Assembly: GCF_009830945.1 (NCBI RefSeq)
Contig: NZ_VWVV01000041.1
Location: 1-38,274 of the forward strand
Source of the DNA: Nocardiopsis sp. FR4
Lineage (GTDB): Bacteria; Actinomycetota; Actinomycetes; Streptosporangiales; Streptosporangiaceae
Reading direction: 5' to 3'
Length of the DNA: 38,274 bases
Part shown: positions 22,730-30,587 of the stretch, piece by piece
Numbering within the stretch: position 1 is the stretch's first letter
How the letters are laid out: the number at the start of each line of letters is the position of its first letter
Position numbers and translations under genes: made by a program
The notes under the pieces: model-generated
What the model saw: the letters and a program-made list of their open reading frames with translations, nothing else
What the model was told of the DNA's origin: nothing
Database searches by the model: none

Positions 22730-24561
22730 TGGGTCCCGCCCCCGCCGCCCCGCGCGGCGCCCGGAACGCCCGGTGGCTGCCGCCCCTGGTCTCCCGGGTC
22801 GCCGCGCTGGCCCTGGTCACCGTCGTCGTCGGCCTCCTGCCCTGGCTGTCCGGACGCGACCCCGCGCTGTCCGTGCTGCGCGCCCGCTCCGCCGAGCAGG
22901 AGCCCACCCCCGAGGTCCTGGACGCCGTCCGCGAGGACCTGGGGCTGGCCGACGGCCCCGTGCCCATGCTCGCCCGCTGGTTCGGCGGGGCGCTGCGCGG
23001 CGACCTGGGCCGCTCCTGGGTCTCCGACGCGCCCGTCCTGCCCGGGGTCGCCTCGGCCATGGGCGTCTCGCTCCTGCTGATGGCGGCCGCGCTCGCCGTC
23101 GCCCTGGCCACCGCCGCCGCGCTGTGCGCCCCCACCCTGGTGCGCGGGGCGCGCGGCACGCTGCGCCCGGGCGGGTCGGGCAGCGGGGCCCTCGCCGCGA
23201 CACTCACGGCCCTGCCCGAGTTCCTGGTCGCGGTCCTGCTCATGGTGGCGCTCTCGGTCTGGCTGGGCTGGCTGCCGCCCTACGGCTGGCAGGGCCCGGT
23301 GCACCTGGTCCTCCCGTCCCTGGCCCTGGGCCTGCCCGCGGGCGGACTGCTGGGGCGGCTGCTCGACGACGCGCTGCCCGCCGTCCTCGCCGAACGCTGG
23401 GTCGGGCTGTGGGCGGCCTCGGGCTGCTCGCCCGGCCTGGTCGCGGCGGCCGCGCTGCGCCGGGCCACCCCCGCGCTGATCCCCCAGTTCGGCATGGTCG
23501 TGGTCGGCCTGACCGGGGGCGCGGTCGCGGTGGAGACGGTGTTCGCCGTTCCCGGGATCGGCCGCACCGCCCTGGGCGCCGCCCAGTCCCAGGACCTGCC
23601 GCTGCTCCAGGGGTCGGTGCTGGGCCTGGTGCTCCTGGGCACCGCCGCCGGAACCGCCGCCCAGGCCGCGCGCCGCTGGCTGCTGGGCCCCGGGCTGCGC
23701 GACGCCGCCCTGGCCCTGTCCCCGCCGCCCACCGCCCCAGCCGGGCCCGTGCGCCGCACGGTGCCCGCCGTGTGCGCGGCCCTGCTCCTCACGGTGTCGG
23801 TGTGGGGCCTGACCCGGGACGCCATGACCGTCCGGGTGGCCGAGCGCCTGGCCGCGCCCTCCTGGGCCCACCCCCTGGGCACCGACGCCGTCGGCCGCGA
23901 CGTGCTGGCCCGGCTCGGCCACGGCGCCCTGGCCACCGTCGGCACCGCCGGGCTGGTGTGCCTGGTCAGCCTGGCGGTCGCGCTGCTGGTGGGGTTCCTC
24001 CCGGTGCTGTCGGCCGGGGCGGCCGAGATGGCCAACGCCCTGCCCCCGGTGATCGCCGGGATCCTGGTGGCCGCCGTCGCCGGGCCCGGCCCCCTCGGCG
24101 CGGCGGTGGCCGTGGCCCTGGTCTCCTGGCCCCCGCTCGCCGCGCACACGGCCGCGCTGGTCCAGGAGACGCGCGCGGCCGCCTACCTGACCGCCCAGCG
24201 GGCCCTGGGCTCCGGGCCGCGGTGGATCCTGCTGCGGCACGTGCTGCCCTCCGTGCTGGGCCCCGTGACCAGGAACGCCGTGCTGCGGCTGCCCGGCACC
24301 GCACTGGCCCTGGCCTCGCTCGGCTTCCTCGGGCTGGGAGCCCAGCCCCCGTCCGCCGAGTGGGGGCTGAGCCTGTCCGAGTCCCTGCCCTACGTGGAAC
24401 GCGCGCCCCTGGCCGCCCTGGCCCCCGCCGCCATGCTCCTGCTGCTGGCCGCCTTCGCGGTCTCCTCGTCCACGCTCCCGTCCCGGGCGCGCCCACCGCG
24501 GAGCCCGCGACGGCGCACGCGCGCATCGGAGGCGCGCACACCGGAAGGAAGCCCCCGATGA
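22729..24561 (+). CDS. Fused DppB-DppC-type ABC permease (CntB-CntC in one chain)
   Basis: 610 residues containing two complete BPD-transporter inner-membrane domains. First half (about 1-330), DppB-like: an N-terminal helix, the extracytoplasmic EVLDAVREDLGLADGPVPMLARWFGGALRGDLGRSW, and coupling-loop/exit region LRRATPALIPQFGMVVVGLTGGAVAVETVFAVPGIG. Second half (about 340-610), DppC-like: SWAHPLGTDAVGRDVLARLGHGA, coupling loop QRALGSGPRWILLRHVLPSVLGPVTRNAV, LGFLGLGAQPPSAEWG. In CntBC and DppBC these are separate proteins; here no stop or start lies between them and the linker is short. GTG 22729 overlaps the preceding TAG by one base; the stop overlaps the next ATG. The fused chain would be a single-chain pore working with the two ATPases. 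Confidence 0.9.
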   Translation: MGPAPAAPRGARNARWLPPLVSRVAALALVTVVVGLLPWLSGRDPALSVLRARSAEQEPTPEVLDAVREDLGLADGPVPMLARWFGGALRGDLGRSWVSDAPVLPGVASAMGVSLLLMAAALAVALATAAALCAPTLVRGARGTLRPGGSGSGALAATLTALPEFLVAVLLMVALSVWLGWLPPYGWQGPVHLVLPSLALGLPAGGLLGRLLDDALPAVLAERWVGLWAASGCSPGLVAAAALRRATPALIPQFGMVVVGLTGGAVAVETVFAVPGIGRTALGAAQSQDLPLLQGSVLGLVLLGTAAGTAAQAARRWLLGPGLRDAALALSPPPTAPAGPVRRTVPAVCAALLLTVSVWGLTRDAMTVRVAERLAAPSWAHPLGTDAVGRDVLARLGHGALATVGTAGLVCLVSLAVALLVGFLPVLSAGAAEMANALPPVIAGILVAAVAGPGPLGAAVAVALVSWPPLAAHTAALVQETRAAAYLTAQRALGSGPRWILLRHVLPSVLGPVTRNAVLRLPGTALALASLGFLGLGAQPPSAEWGLSLSESLPYVERAPLAALAPAAMLLLLAAFAVSSSTLPSRARPPRSPRRRTRASEARTPEGSPR

Positions 24562-25619
24562 CCGCCCTGCTGAGCGTCCGCGACCTGCGGGTCACCCTGA
24601 GGACACCCGGGACCGAGCGGGTCCAGGCCCTGCGCGGCCTGTCCTTCGACGTGCGCCCCGGCGAGGTGCTCGCCCTCGTGGGGGAGTCGGGGGCCGGGAA
24701 GTCCCTGACCGCCCGGACCGTCCTGGGCCTGGCGCCCCACGGCGCGACCGTCACCGGCAGCGTCCGGCTGGACGGCCGGGAACTCGTCGGCGCCCCGCCC
24801 CGGCTCCTGCGGTCCCTGCGCGGACGGCGGATGTCCCTGGTCCCCCAGGACGCGCTCGCCGTGCTCAGCCCCGTCCACACCGTCGGCGGGCAGCTGGTGC
24901 GCGCCCTGCGCTCCGTGCACCGGATGAGCCGGGCCCAGGCCCGGCGGCGGGCGGTGCGGGCCCTGGACCGGGTCGGCATCCCCGACGCCGCCCGGCGCGC
25001 GCACGCCTACCCCCACGAGCTCTCCGGCGGCATGCGCCAGCGCGCGGTCATCGCCATGGCCACGGTCAACGAGCCCGCGCTCGTCTTCGCCGACGAGCCG
25101 ACCACCGCCCTGGACCCGCCCGTGCAGGCGCGGATCCTGGAACTGCTGTGCGGACTGGGCGAGGAGACCGGGACCGCGCTCGTCCTCATCACCCACGACC
25201 TGGGCGTCGTCGGCGGCCACGCGGACCGGGTGGCGGTCCTCTACGCCGGGCGCCACGCCGAGTCCGGCCCGGTCGAGCACGTGCTCCGCGACCCGCGCTC
25301 GCCCTACACCGCCGGGCTGCTCGCCGCCCTTCCGCCCGAGACGGCCGCGCCCGGGGGGCCCGCCGACCGCCTGCTCCCCGCCATCGCGGGATCGCCCCCC
25401 GCCCCGGGGCACCTCCCCCGGGGCTGCGCCTTCGCGCCGCGCTGCCCCCTGGCCGAGGGGGACTGCCGCACCCTCGAGCCCTCCCCGGTCCCCGCGGGCG
25501 ACCCCGGCAGGCTGGTGTCCTGCCACCGCTGGCGGGACCTGCCCGACCCCGCGCACTCCCTGTACACGGGCACGCCGCGCCGAGCACCCGGCGCCACAGT
25601 AGAGAGAGGACCCGCATGA
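24558..25619 (+). CDS. ABC ATPase, DppD/CntD-like
   Basis: 353 residues. Walker A GESGAGKS (42-49), Q-loop VPQDALAVLSPVHTV, signature LSGGMRQRAVIAMA, Walker B LVFADEPTTALD and H-loop LITHD are intact. The C-terminal oligopeptide-transporter extension has the Cys cluster RGCAFAPRCPLAEGDCR and a later SCHRW, typical of DppD/OppD. ATG 24558 overlaps the permease stop (ATGA) and has GGAAGGAA upstream. It should pair with the next gene as a heterodimeric motor for the fused permease. Confidence 0.92.
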   Translation: MTALLSVRDLRVTLRTPGTERVQALRGLSFDVRPGEVLALVGESGAGKSLTARTVLGLAPHGATVTGSVRLDGRELVGAPPRLLRSLRGRRMSLVPQDALAVLSPVHTVGGQLVRALRSVHRMSRAQARRRAVRALDRVGIPDAARRAHAYPHELSGGMRQRAVIAMATVNEPALVFADEPTTALDPPVQARILELLCGLGEETGTALVLITHDLGVVGGHADRVAVLYAGRHAESGPVEHVLRDPRSPYTAGLLAALPPETAAPGGPADRLLPAIAGSPPAPGHLPRGCAFAPRCPLAEGDCRTLEPSPVPAGDPGRLVSCHRWRDLPDPAHSLYTGTPRRAPGATVERGPA

Positions 25620-26440
25620 CCGACCCCGCTCCGCCGCTGCTGGAGGTGCGCGACCTCGTGGTGCGCTACCCCGGGCGCACCCGGCGGGACGCGCCCGTGA
25701 CCGCCGTCGACGGGGTGAGCCTCGACGTCCGCGCGGGGGAGACGCTCGCCCTGGTCGGGGAGTCGGGGTGCGGCAAGTCCAGCACCGCCGCGGCCGTGCT
25801 CGGCCTGCGCCGCCCCGACGCCGGATCGGTGCGCTTCGAGGGACAGGACCTGACCGCCATAACCCCGGCACGGCTGCGCGCCCTGCGCCCCGCGTTCCAA
25901 CCGGTCCTCCAGGACCCCTACGGTTCGCTCAGCCCCCGGCTGCGCGTCCGCGACGCCGTGGCCGAACCCCTGCGCCTGCACGGGCGCTGGGACCGCGCCA
26001 CCGGACCGGACCGGGTGGCGGAGCTGCTGGAGCGGGTGGGCCTGGACCCCGCGCACGGCGACCGGCTGCCGCACGAGCTGTCCGGCGGCCAGTGCCAGCG
26101 CGTGGGGATCGCCCGCGCGCTGGCCTGCGAACCGCGGCTGCTGGTGCTGGACGAGCCGGTCTCGGCCCTGGACCCCTCGGTGCGCGCCGGAGTGGTCAAC
26201 CTGCTCACCCGCCTGCAGGACGAACGCGGACTGGGCTACCTGCTCATCTGCCACGACCTCGCGCTGGTGCGGCACGTCGCCCACCGCGTCGCGGTGATGC
26301 GCCGGGGGCGCGTGGTGGAGAGCGGTCCCGCTCGCCGGGTCTGCTCCCATCCCGAACACCCCCACACGCGCGAACTGCTGGAGGCGGTGCCGCCGCATCC
26401 GGGCACGCCCCGCCGCCGGACCCTGCCCGCGGCCTCGTGA
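25616..26440 (+). CDS. ABC ATPase, DppF/CntF-like
   Basis: 274 residues. Walker A GESGCGKSS, Q-loop VLQDPYGSLSPRLRV (the QDPxxSL(S/N)P signature of DppF/OppF-type subunits), LSGGQCQRVGIARAL, Walker B LVLDEPVSALD, H-loop LICHDLALV. The usual long C-terminal extension with Cys cluster is short here. ATG 25616 overlaps the previous stop (ATGA), with AGAGAGGA upstream; the stop overlaps the MFS start (GTGA). Confidence 0.92.
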   Translation: MTDPAPPLLEVRDLVVRYPGRTRRDAPVTAVDGVSLDVRAGETLALVGESGCGKSSTAAAVLGLRRPDAGSVRFEGQDLTAITPARLRALRPAFQPVLQDPYGSLSPRLRVRDAVAEPLRLHGRWDRATGPDRVAELLERVGLDPAHGDRLPHELSGGQCQRVGIARALACEPRLLVLDEPVSALDPSVRAGVVNLLTRLQDERGLGYLLICHDLALVRHVAHRVAVMRRGRVVESGPARRVCSHPEHPHTRELLEAVPPHPGTPRRRTLPAAS

Positions 26441-27663
26441 GCGCACCGCGCACGGCGGGGGCGCCGTACCGGCTGCGCGGCCTAGGCCCGCTGCCCCTGC
26501 TCCTCGTCGGATCGCAGTGCGCGTTCAACATCGGGTTCTTCGCCGTCCTGCCCTACCTCGCCGCCCACCTGGGCGGCGCACTCGGCCTGGCCGGGTGGCT
26601 GGTCGGCCTGGTGCTGGGCCTGCGCACCTTCAGCCAGCAGGGCCTGTTCGTGGTGGGCGGCACGCTCACCGACCGGTACGGCGCCCGCCCGGTCGTGCTG
26701 ACCGGCTGCGCGCTGCGCGTGGCCGGGTTCGGCTGGCTCGGCTTCGCCCAGGACACCTGGTCGGTCGTCGCCGCCGTCCTGCTCACCGGCTTCGCCGCCG
26801 CGCTGTTCTCCCCGGCGGTCGAGACGGAGATCGTGCGCCAGGCCGTGCGGCACGAGCGGGACACCGGAGTGTCCCGCACCCGCGTGCTCGCGCTGTTCTC
26901 CGTGGCGGGGCAGGCGGGCACGCTCATCGGCCCGCCGCTGGGCGCGCTGCTGCTGCTCGGCGGATTCCGGGTGTCCTGCCTGGTCGGGGCCGGGGTCTTC
27001 GTCCTCGTGTGGGCCGCGCACCTGCGGCTGATGCCGAGGCGCCCGCCCGGGGCCGCCGTCCGGAAGGAGGGGACGGGCCCGGGGGAGGGACTGCGGCTGC
27101 TGCTCGGCCACCGCCGGTTCCTGACGCTGTCCCTGGCCTACAGCGGCTACCTGCTGGCCTACAACCAGCTCTACCTGGCCCTGCCCGCGGAGGTGGAACG
27201 GGCCACCGGCTCCCAGACGGCGCTGGGCTGGCTGCTCGCGTGGGCCTCGGTGCTCTACGTCGCCGCGCAGTTCCCCCTGCTGGAGCGGGCCTCGGCCCGG
27301 CTGTCCCGGCGCGCGACCCTGGTGTGGGGGCTGGCGCTGGTCGCGGCGGGCTTCACCCTGGCCGCCGCGCTCATGCCGCTCGGCGCCCTGGGCGGGCTCC
27401 TGCCCTCCCTCGTCTTCGTCACCCTCCTGACGCTGGGGCAGGTCCTCATCGTGCCGACGGTGCGCGCCTGGACCCCCGACCTGGTCCCGGACCGCCACCT
27501 GGGGCTGTTCACGGGGACGCTGTCCTCGCTGTCGGGGCTGGTGGTGCTCGCGGGCAGCGTCCCCGCCGGGGCGGTCCTCGACGCGGGCGGCCCGCTTCCC
27601 TGGCTCCTGCTGGCCCTGGTGCCGCTCGCCGCGGCTGCCCTGGTGCCGCGGGACCGCACGTGA
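26437..27663 (+). CDS. MFS exporter at end of metallophore operon, CntE-like
   Basis: 408 residues with about 12 membrane helices. The first helix LLLVGSQCAFNIGFFAVLPYLAAHLGG, the loop 2-3 motif GGTLTDRYGARPVVLTG (motif A), and FSVAGQAGTLIGPPLGALLLLGGFRVSCLVGAG are clear. In staphylopine and pseudopaline systems the MFS or DMT exporter of the free metallophore is encoded with the importer; position, size and GTGA coupling to the ATPase fit that role here. Sequence alone cannot exclude a general drug exporter. A small hairpin lies just after the stop. Confidence 0.82.
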   Translation: MSAPRTAGAPYRLRGLGPLPLLLVGSQCAFNIGFFAVLPYLAAHLGGALGLAGWLVGLVLGLRTFSQQGLFVVGGTLTDRYGARPVVLTGCALRVAGFGWLGFAQDTWSVVAAVLLTGFAAALFSPAVETEIVRQAVRHERDTGVSRTRVLALFSVAGQAGTLIGPPLGALLLLGGFRVSCLVGAGVFVLVWAAHLRLMPRRPPGAAVRKEGTGPGEGLRLLLGHRRFLTLSLAYSGYLLAYNQLYLALPAEVERATGSQTALGWLLAWASVLYVAAQFPLLERASARLSRRATLVWGLALVAAGFTLAAALMPLGALGGLLPSLVFVTLLTLGQVLIVPTVRAWTPDLVPDRHLGLFTGTLSSLSGLVVLAGSVPAGAVLDAGGPLPWLLLALVPLAAAALVPRDRT

Positions 27664-27671
27664 GGGCGGGC

Positions 27672-28039
27672 TCACCGCCGGGCTCCGGCGGGGTGTCCGG
27701 CGGCGTGCCGTCCGGCGACGGCCCAGGCCAGTGCGACGATCGCGAGGTTGGCGGTCAGCATCCGACCGGGTTCGTCGAGGGCGGCGGGGGAGACCAGCAG
27801 TCCGCCCAGGTTGAACACCCCGATCGGGGCCGTCTGCACGGCCGCCGCCGCGTACGGCCACCGGCCGGACAGCACCCACACGCCGATCGCGGCCTCCGCC
27901 AGGCCGATCGCGACCAGGACGGGGGGACCCAGGTGTCGGCCGGCAGCGGTAGGTCGGCGATGATCGCCCGGTGGCCGGCACGTCCGGGCCGGACCTCGCA
28001 CCACAGGCCCTCGTAGCACCAGACCGGGGGGACGGCCAC
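27672..28039 (-). pseudogene. DoxX-like membrane protein with one-base frameshift
   Basis: Reading left from GTG at about 28039: VAVPPVWCYEGLWCEVRPGRAGHRAIIADLPLP, matching the W.YEGLWCKV start of a DoxX-like family, then a frame break in the G6 run at 27921-27926 (plus strand), after which VLVAIGLAEAAIGVWVLSGRWPYAAAAVQTAPIGVFNLGGLL and further helices continue to the stop at 27672. Adding one base restores a normal product of about 122 residues with three to four helices. No good ribosome site is seen, so the start is uncertain. As elsewhere in this window, the lesion is a missing base in a homopolymer. It is convergent with the metallophore operon. Confidence 0.7.
27675..27691. terminator. 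Short hairpin at end of metallophore operon
   Basis: A 6-bp stem CCGCCG (27675-27680) with CGGCGG (27686-27691) lies 12 bases after the MFS stop and overlaps the end of the convergent DoxX-like gene. Weak but well placed. Confidence 0.4.
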
Positions 28040-28155
28040 GGCCGGGGCGGGGGTACGGGCCCTTGGGGGCGGGGGCGTACCGCCCTGCAACCACCCGTTC
28101 CGAGCGGGCCGTGTCCGGGGTGGGCGACGGGGTCCGCGCGGTGCTCGGCGGTGGT

Positions 28156-28185
28156 GCGGCGCGGCGGCTCCGGCCGCCGCGCCGC
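28156..28185 (-). terminator. Terminator hairpin of the GH11 xylanase
   Basis: A perfect 13-bp stem (28156-28168 with 28173-28185) and TCCG tetraloop start 13 bases after the xylanase stop on the minus strand. Confidence 0.8.
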
Positions 28186-28197
28186 GGGCGCGCGGGG

Positions 28198-29184
28198 TCA
28201 GTTCGCGCTGCAGGAGACGGTGGGCCAGGTCCAGTTCCCGTTGTGCTGGATGGTCACACCCCAGTTGTTGCCGTTGCCGTTGGGCCGGGCGGTCAGCACC
28301 TGGGAGCTGGGGTAGCTGGCGCTGACGTTCCACGTGGCGCTGATCCTGGCGGGGGAGGGCACGTTCATGGTCACGGTCCAGTTGCTGGAGCCGCTGACCG
28401 CGACGCTGAGGTTGTAGCGGTCGCTCCACTGCTGCCCGGCGGACAGCGTCGCGGTGCAGCCGCCGCCTCCGCCGCCTCCGCCTCCGCCACCGCCGCCGGA
28501 GGAACCCAGGGTGACGTTGGAGCTGCCGCTGCTCTGGTAGCCCTCGGTGGCCATGATCATGTAGTCGTGGCTGCCCAGGTTCATCCCGGCGCGGGCCCAG
28601 GCGTCGAAGTGGTTGCCGGAGGTGATGGTTCCGCTCGAACGCCGGGACTGGCGCACGCTCCAGTACTGGTCGAAGCTCCGGGTGCCCTCGATGGAGGGGG
28701 CGTTGGTCCGCCGCGTCCGGTAGATGTCGTAGGTGCCGCCGTCGGTGGTGACCGTGCCCATGTGGGTGCCGGTGGGCCGGTAGGTCCCCCAGTTGTCGAC
28801 GATGTAGTACTCCACGAGCGGGTTGCGCGTCCACCCGTAGAGGGTCAGGTAGGAGTTGCCGGACGGGTTGAAGCTGGCCGAGTAGGTCACGGACCTGCGT
28901 CCGCCGGTGCTCCAGCCGGTACCGGCCACGAAGTTGCCGGTGTTGCGCCACGAGGTGCTGTAGTTGCCGCCGGAGCCCAGTTCCATGGAGACAGTGCCGG
29001 GGCTGTCGGTCCAGAACGAGTAGAAGTACCCGTTGTGGGTGCCCGTCTGGTTGGACGTGATGGCCGCGCTGGCGGTGCCGGGCAGCAGCGCCAACGCGGT
29101 GACCAGCGCGGTCATGACGGCGCAGACGCGGCCGAGCAGTGCTCTGGCGCGGCCGCGCCCGGACCGGGCGGGGGAGTCGTTCAT
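28198..29184 (-). CDS. Secreted endo-1,4-beta-xylanase, GH11 with CBM2
   Basis: 328 residues. Signal peptide (Arg-rich start, then VMTALVTALALLPGTASA, residues 23-40), GH11 jelly-roll domain (about 41-229), a run of 13 glycines (230-242) and a C-terminal family 2 carbohydrate-binding module (243-326, bounded by Cys243 and the near-terminal Cys, with WTVTMNVPSPARISATWNV, NWGVTIQHNG and NWTW aromatic residues). Catalytic glutamates are Glu125 in PLVEYYIVDNWG (nucleophile) and Glu214 in ATEGYQSSGSS (acid/base). It hydrolyses xylan outside the cell. ATG 29184 has a strong GGAGGAGGG site. Upstream are a plausible promoter, a TGTGATCACA dyad and an imperfect xylan-type palindrome. Confidence 0.97.
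   Translation of the reverse strand: MNDSPARSGRGRARALLGRVCAVMTALVTALALLPGTASAAITSNQTGTHNGYFYSFWTDSPGTVSMELGSGGNYSTSWRNTGNFVAGTGWSTGGRRSVTYSASFNPSGNSYLTLYGWTRNPLVEYYIVDNWGTYRPTGTHMGTVTTDGGTYDIYRTRRTNAPSIEGTRSFDQYWSVRQSRRSSGTITSGNHFDAWARAGMNLGSHDYMIMATEGYQSSGSSNVTLGSSGGGGGGGGGGGGGCTATLSAGQQWSDRYNLSVAVSGSSNWTVTMNVPSPARISATWNVSASYPSSQVLTARPNGNGNNWGVTIQHNGNWTWPTVSCSAN
28459..28497 (-). repeat. Glycine-codon microsatellite in xylanase linker
   Basis: Thirteen consecutive GGN codons, mixing GGC and GGA, form a pure trinucleotide-type repeat that encodes the linker between GH11 and CBM2. Such repeats can change length by slippage without breaking the frame. Confidence 0.85.
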
Positions 29185-29269
29185 GTCTGGCCCTCCTCCT
29201 GGGGGGTGGGGGTAGGAGGCGTGATGCGATCGGGGAGGAGCCGCGCGACGCGCGGTCTCCGCACGGTGA

Positions 29270-29353
29270 TGTGATCACACCAGGTGACTGCCATTGACAG
29301 CGCGTTAACACTGCCGACAGTGACAGTGTCAGGCTGCCCGTGGGGACTGTCAA
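29270..29353 (-). promoter_or_regulatory. GH11 promoter with dyads
   Basis: Minus-strand -35 TTGACA (29353-29348) and -10 GACACT (29330-29325) have a 17-base spacer. CATTGACAG (29292-29300) and CTGTCAATG (29347-29355) form an exact 9-bp inverted repeat around the region, and TGTGATCACA (29270-29279) is a perfect 10-bp dyad in the leader. CGGAATATTTCG (29361-29372) is one mismatch from a CGAAA-N2-TTTCG dyad. Which regulator uses each is unknown. Confidence 0.5.
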
Positions 29354-29479
29354 TGATTTCCGGAATATTTCGACAAACTTAATCCGACGAAGGAAGTGCT
29401 CTCTCCTGTTTGATGCGTCGTCATCTCGGCATTCGGCGAGAACGGTGCGGATGCCTCGGCTTTCCGGCTTGGCGTCCGG

Positions 29480-30487
29480 TCAACGTTGCCGAAAAATTTC
29501 GGATGTCTGTCGGTTGCCGGAGTCCGCTTCGAAGGGGAGCCGCGCGGTCACCCGGTCCGGGGCCCGCCCCGCCAGGAGGGCGTCCGTCTCCTCCGCCGTG
29601 GGGCAGGTGGCCGGACCGCGGCGGGTGACGGACAGGGCGGCGGCGGCGTTGGCCCGGCGGGCGGACTCCTCCGGCCCCTCCCCCCGGGCCAGGGCGGCGG
29701 TGAACACGCCCACGTGCGTGTCGCCCGCTCCGTTGGTGTCCACGGCGCGCACGCGAAAGCCCGGAACCCGGCGGGGAGCGCCTCCGGCCCCGGCCACCAC
29801 GCAGCCGTCCGCCGCGTCGCGCACGACCACCACCCCGCGGGGGCGGACCCGGGGGACGAGCAGCGCGGCGGCCTCCTCGGGGACGGCCCGCCCGGTCACG
29901 GCGGCGGCCTCCGCCGCGCTGAGGCTGAGCAGGTCGACCCGGGCCAGGGCCCGGTCCAGGGTCCGCCGCGGGAGACCGCCCACCACAGGCGCGGGGTCCA
30001 GCACCAGGCGCACCCCGTCGGGGAGGCCGTCGATCCAGGTGAGCAGTTCATCGGCGCGCGGTCCGGGGAGCAGCGAGTAGCCGACGGTGTAGACGAAGTC
30101 CCCCGGCACGGGTCGCAGCGTGCTCAGCTGGGCCAGGGACAGGTCCGTCTCGGCGCCCAGGCGGGTGACGAAGGTCCGTTCGGCGTCGCCGTCGACCAGG
30201 GCCACGCAGAAACCGGTGTCCGCGTCCGGGTCGGGGGCGTGGGCCACGGACACCCCCTCCGCGCGCAGCGCCGCCCGGGCCAGTTCGCCGTTCGGCCCGC
30301 TTCCGTGCGCCCCCGCGTAGACCACCTCCATCCCCGAGCGCGCCGCGGCGGCGATCACGTTGAAACCGCCCCCGGCCAAGGTGCGCGCGGAGGAGGCGAA
30401 CACCCCCTCTCCGGCCCGGGGGAGGGCGTCGACCTCCATCACGACGTCGATGATCACGGGTCCCACGTGGAGAAGTCGTCCGGTCAT
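29480..30487 (-). CDS. PfkB/ribokinase-family carbohydrate kinase
   Basis: 335 residues. MTGRLLHVGPVIIDVVMEVDALPRAGEGVFASSARTLAGGGFNVIAAAARSG carries the N-terminal PfkB signature (GGGFNVA-type), and RVRAVDTNGAGDTHVGVFTAALARG carries the C-terminal signature with the catalytic Asp in GAGD. It phosphorylates a sugar or nucleoside; the substrate is not predictable. ATG 30487 is chosen because AAAGGAG precedes it by 8 bases. The 5' leader and start codon belong to a sequence repeated at 32403-32456. It follows the SDR gene in the same direction with a 100-base gap. Confidence 0.92.
   Translation of the reverse strand: MTGRLLHVGPVIIDVVMEVDALPRAGEGVFASSARTLAGGGFNVIAAAARSGMEVVYAGAHGSGPNGELARAALRAEGVSVAHAPDPDADTGFCVALVDGDAERTFVTRLGAETDLSLAQLSTLRPVPGDFVYTVGYSLLPGPRADELLTWIDGLPDGVRLVLDPAPVVGGLPRRTLDRALARVDLLSLSAAEAAAVTGRAVPEEAAALLVPRVRPRGVVVVRDAADGCVVAGAGGAPRRVPGFRVRAVDTNGAGDTHVGVFTAALARGEGPEESARRANAAAALSVTRRGPATCPTAEETDALLAGRAPDRVTARLPFEADSGNRQTSEIFRQR
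29489..29502. promoter_or_regulatory. CCGAAA-AA-TTTCGG palindrome
   Basis: A perfect 14-bp dyad of the same type as those upstream of the sugar-binding protein lies in the last codons of the PfkB gene, 305 bases upstream of the xylanase start. It could be a distal operator for the xylanase or chance. Confidence 0.4.
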
Positions 30488-30533
30488 GGGAGGGCTCCTT
30501 TCGCTTGTGCCGGCCACGCGATCATCCCGTGCC
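30481..30533. repeat. Leader repeat, copy A
   Basis: This 53-base stretch contains the start codon, ribosome site and leader of the PfkB gene. It matches 32403-32456 at about 46 of 53 positions with one extra base in the other copy. Confidence 0.7.
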
Positions 30534-30587
30534 CGACCGGAGCGCACGACGCCGGGCGGGCACGGACGGGAGGAGCCGCGGACGCGT

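Noticed and set aside
24390..25871. 493-codon minus-strand frame over the ABC ATPase genes
   Set aside because: Opposite strand of intact ATPase genes; no recognisable motif.
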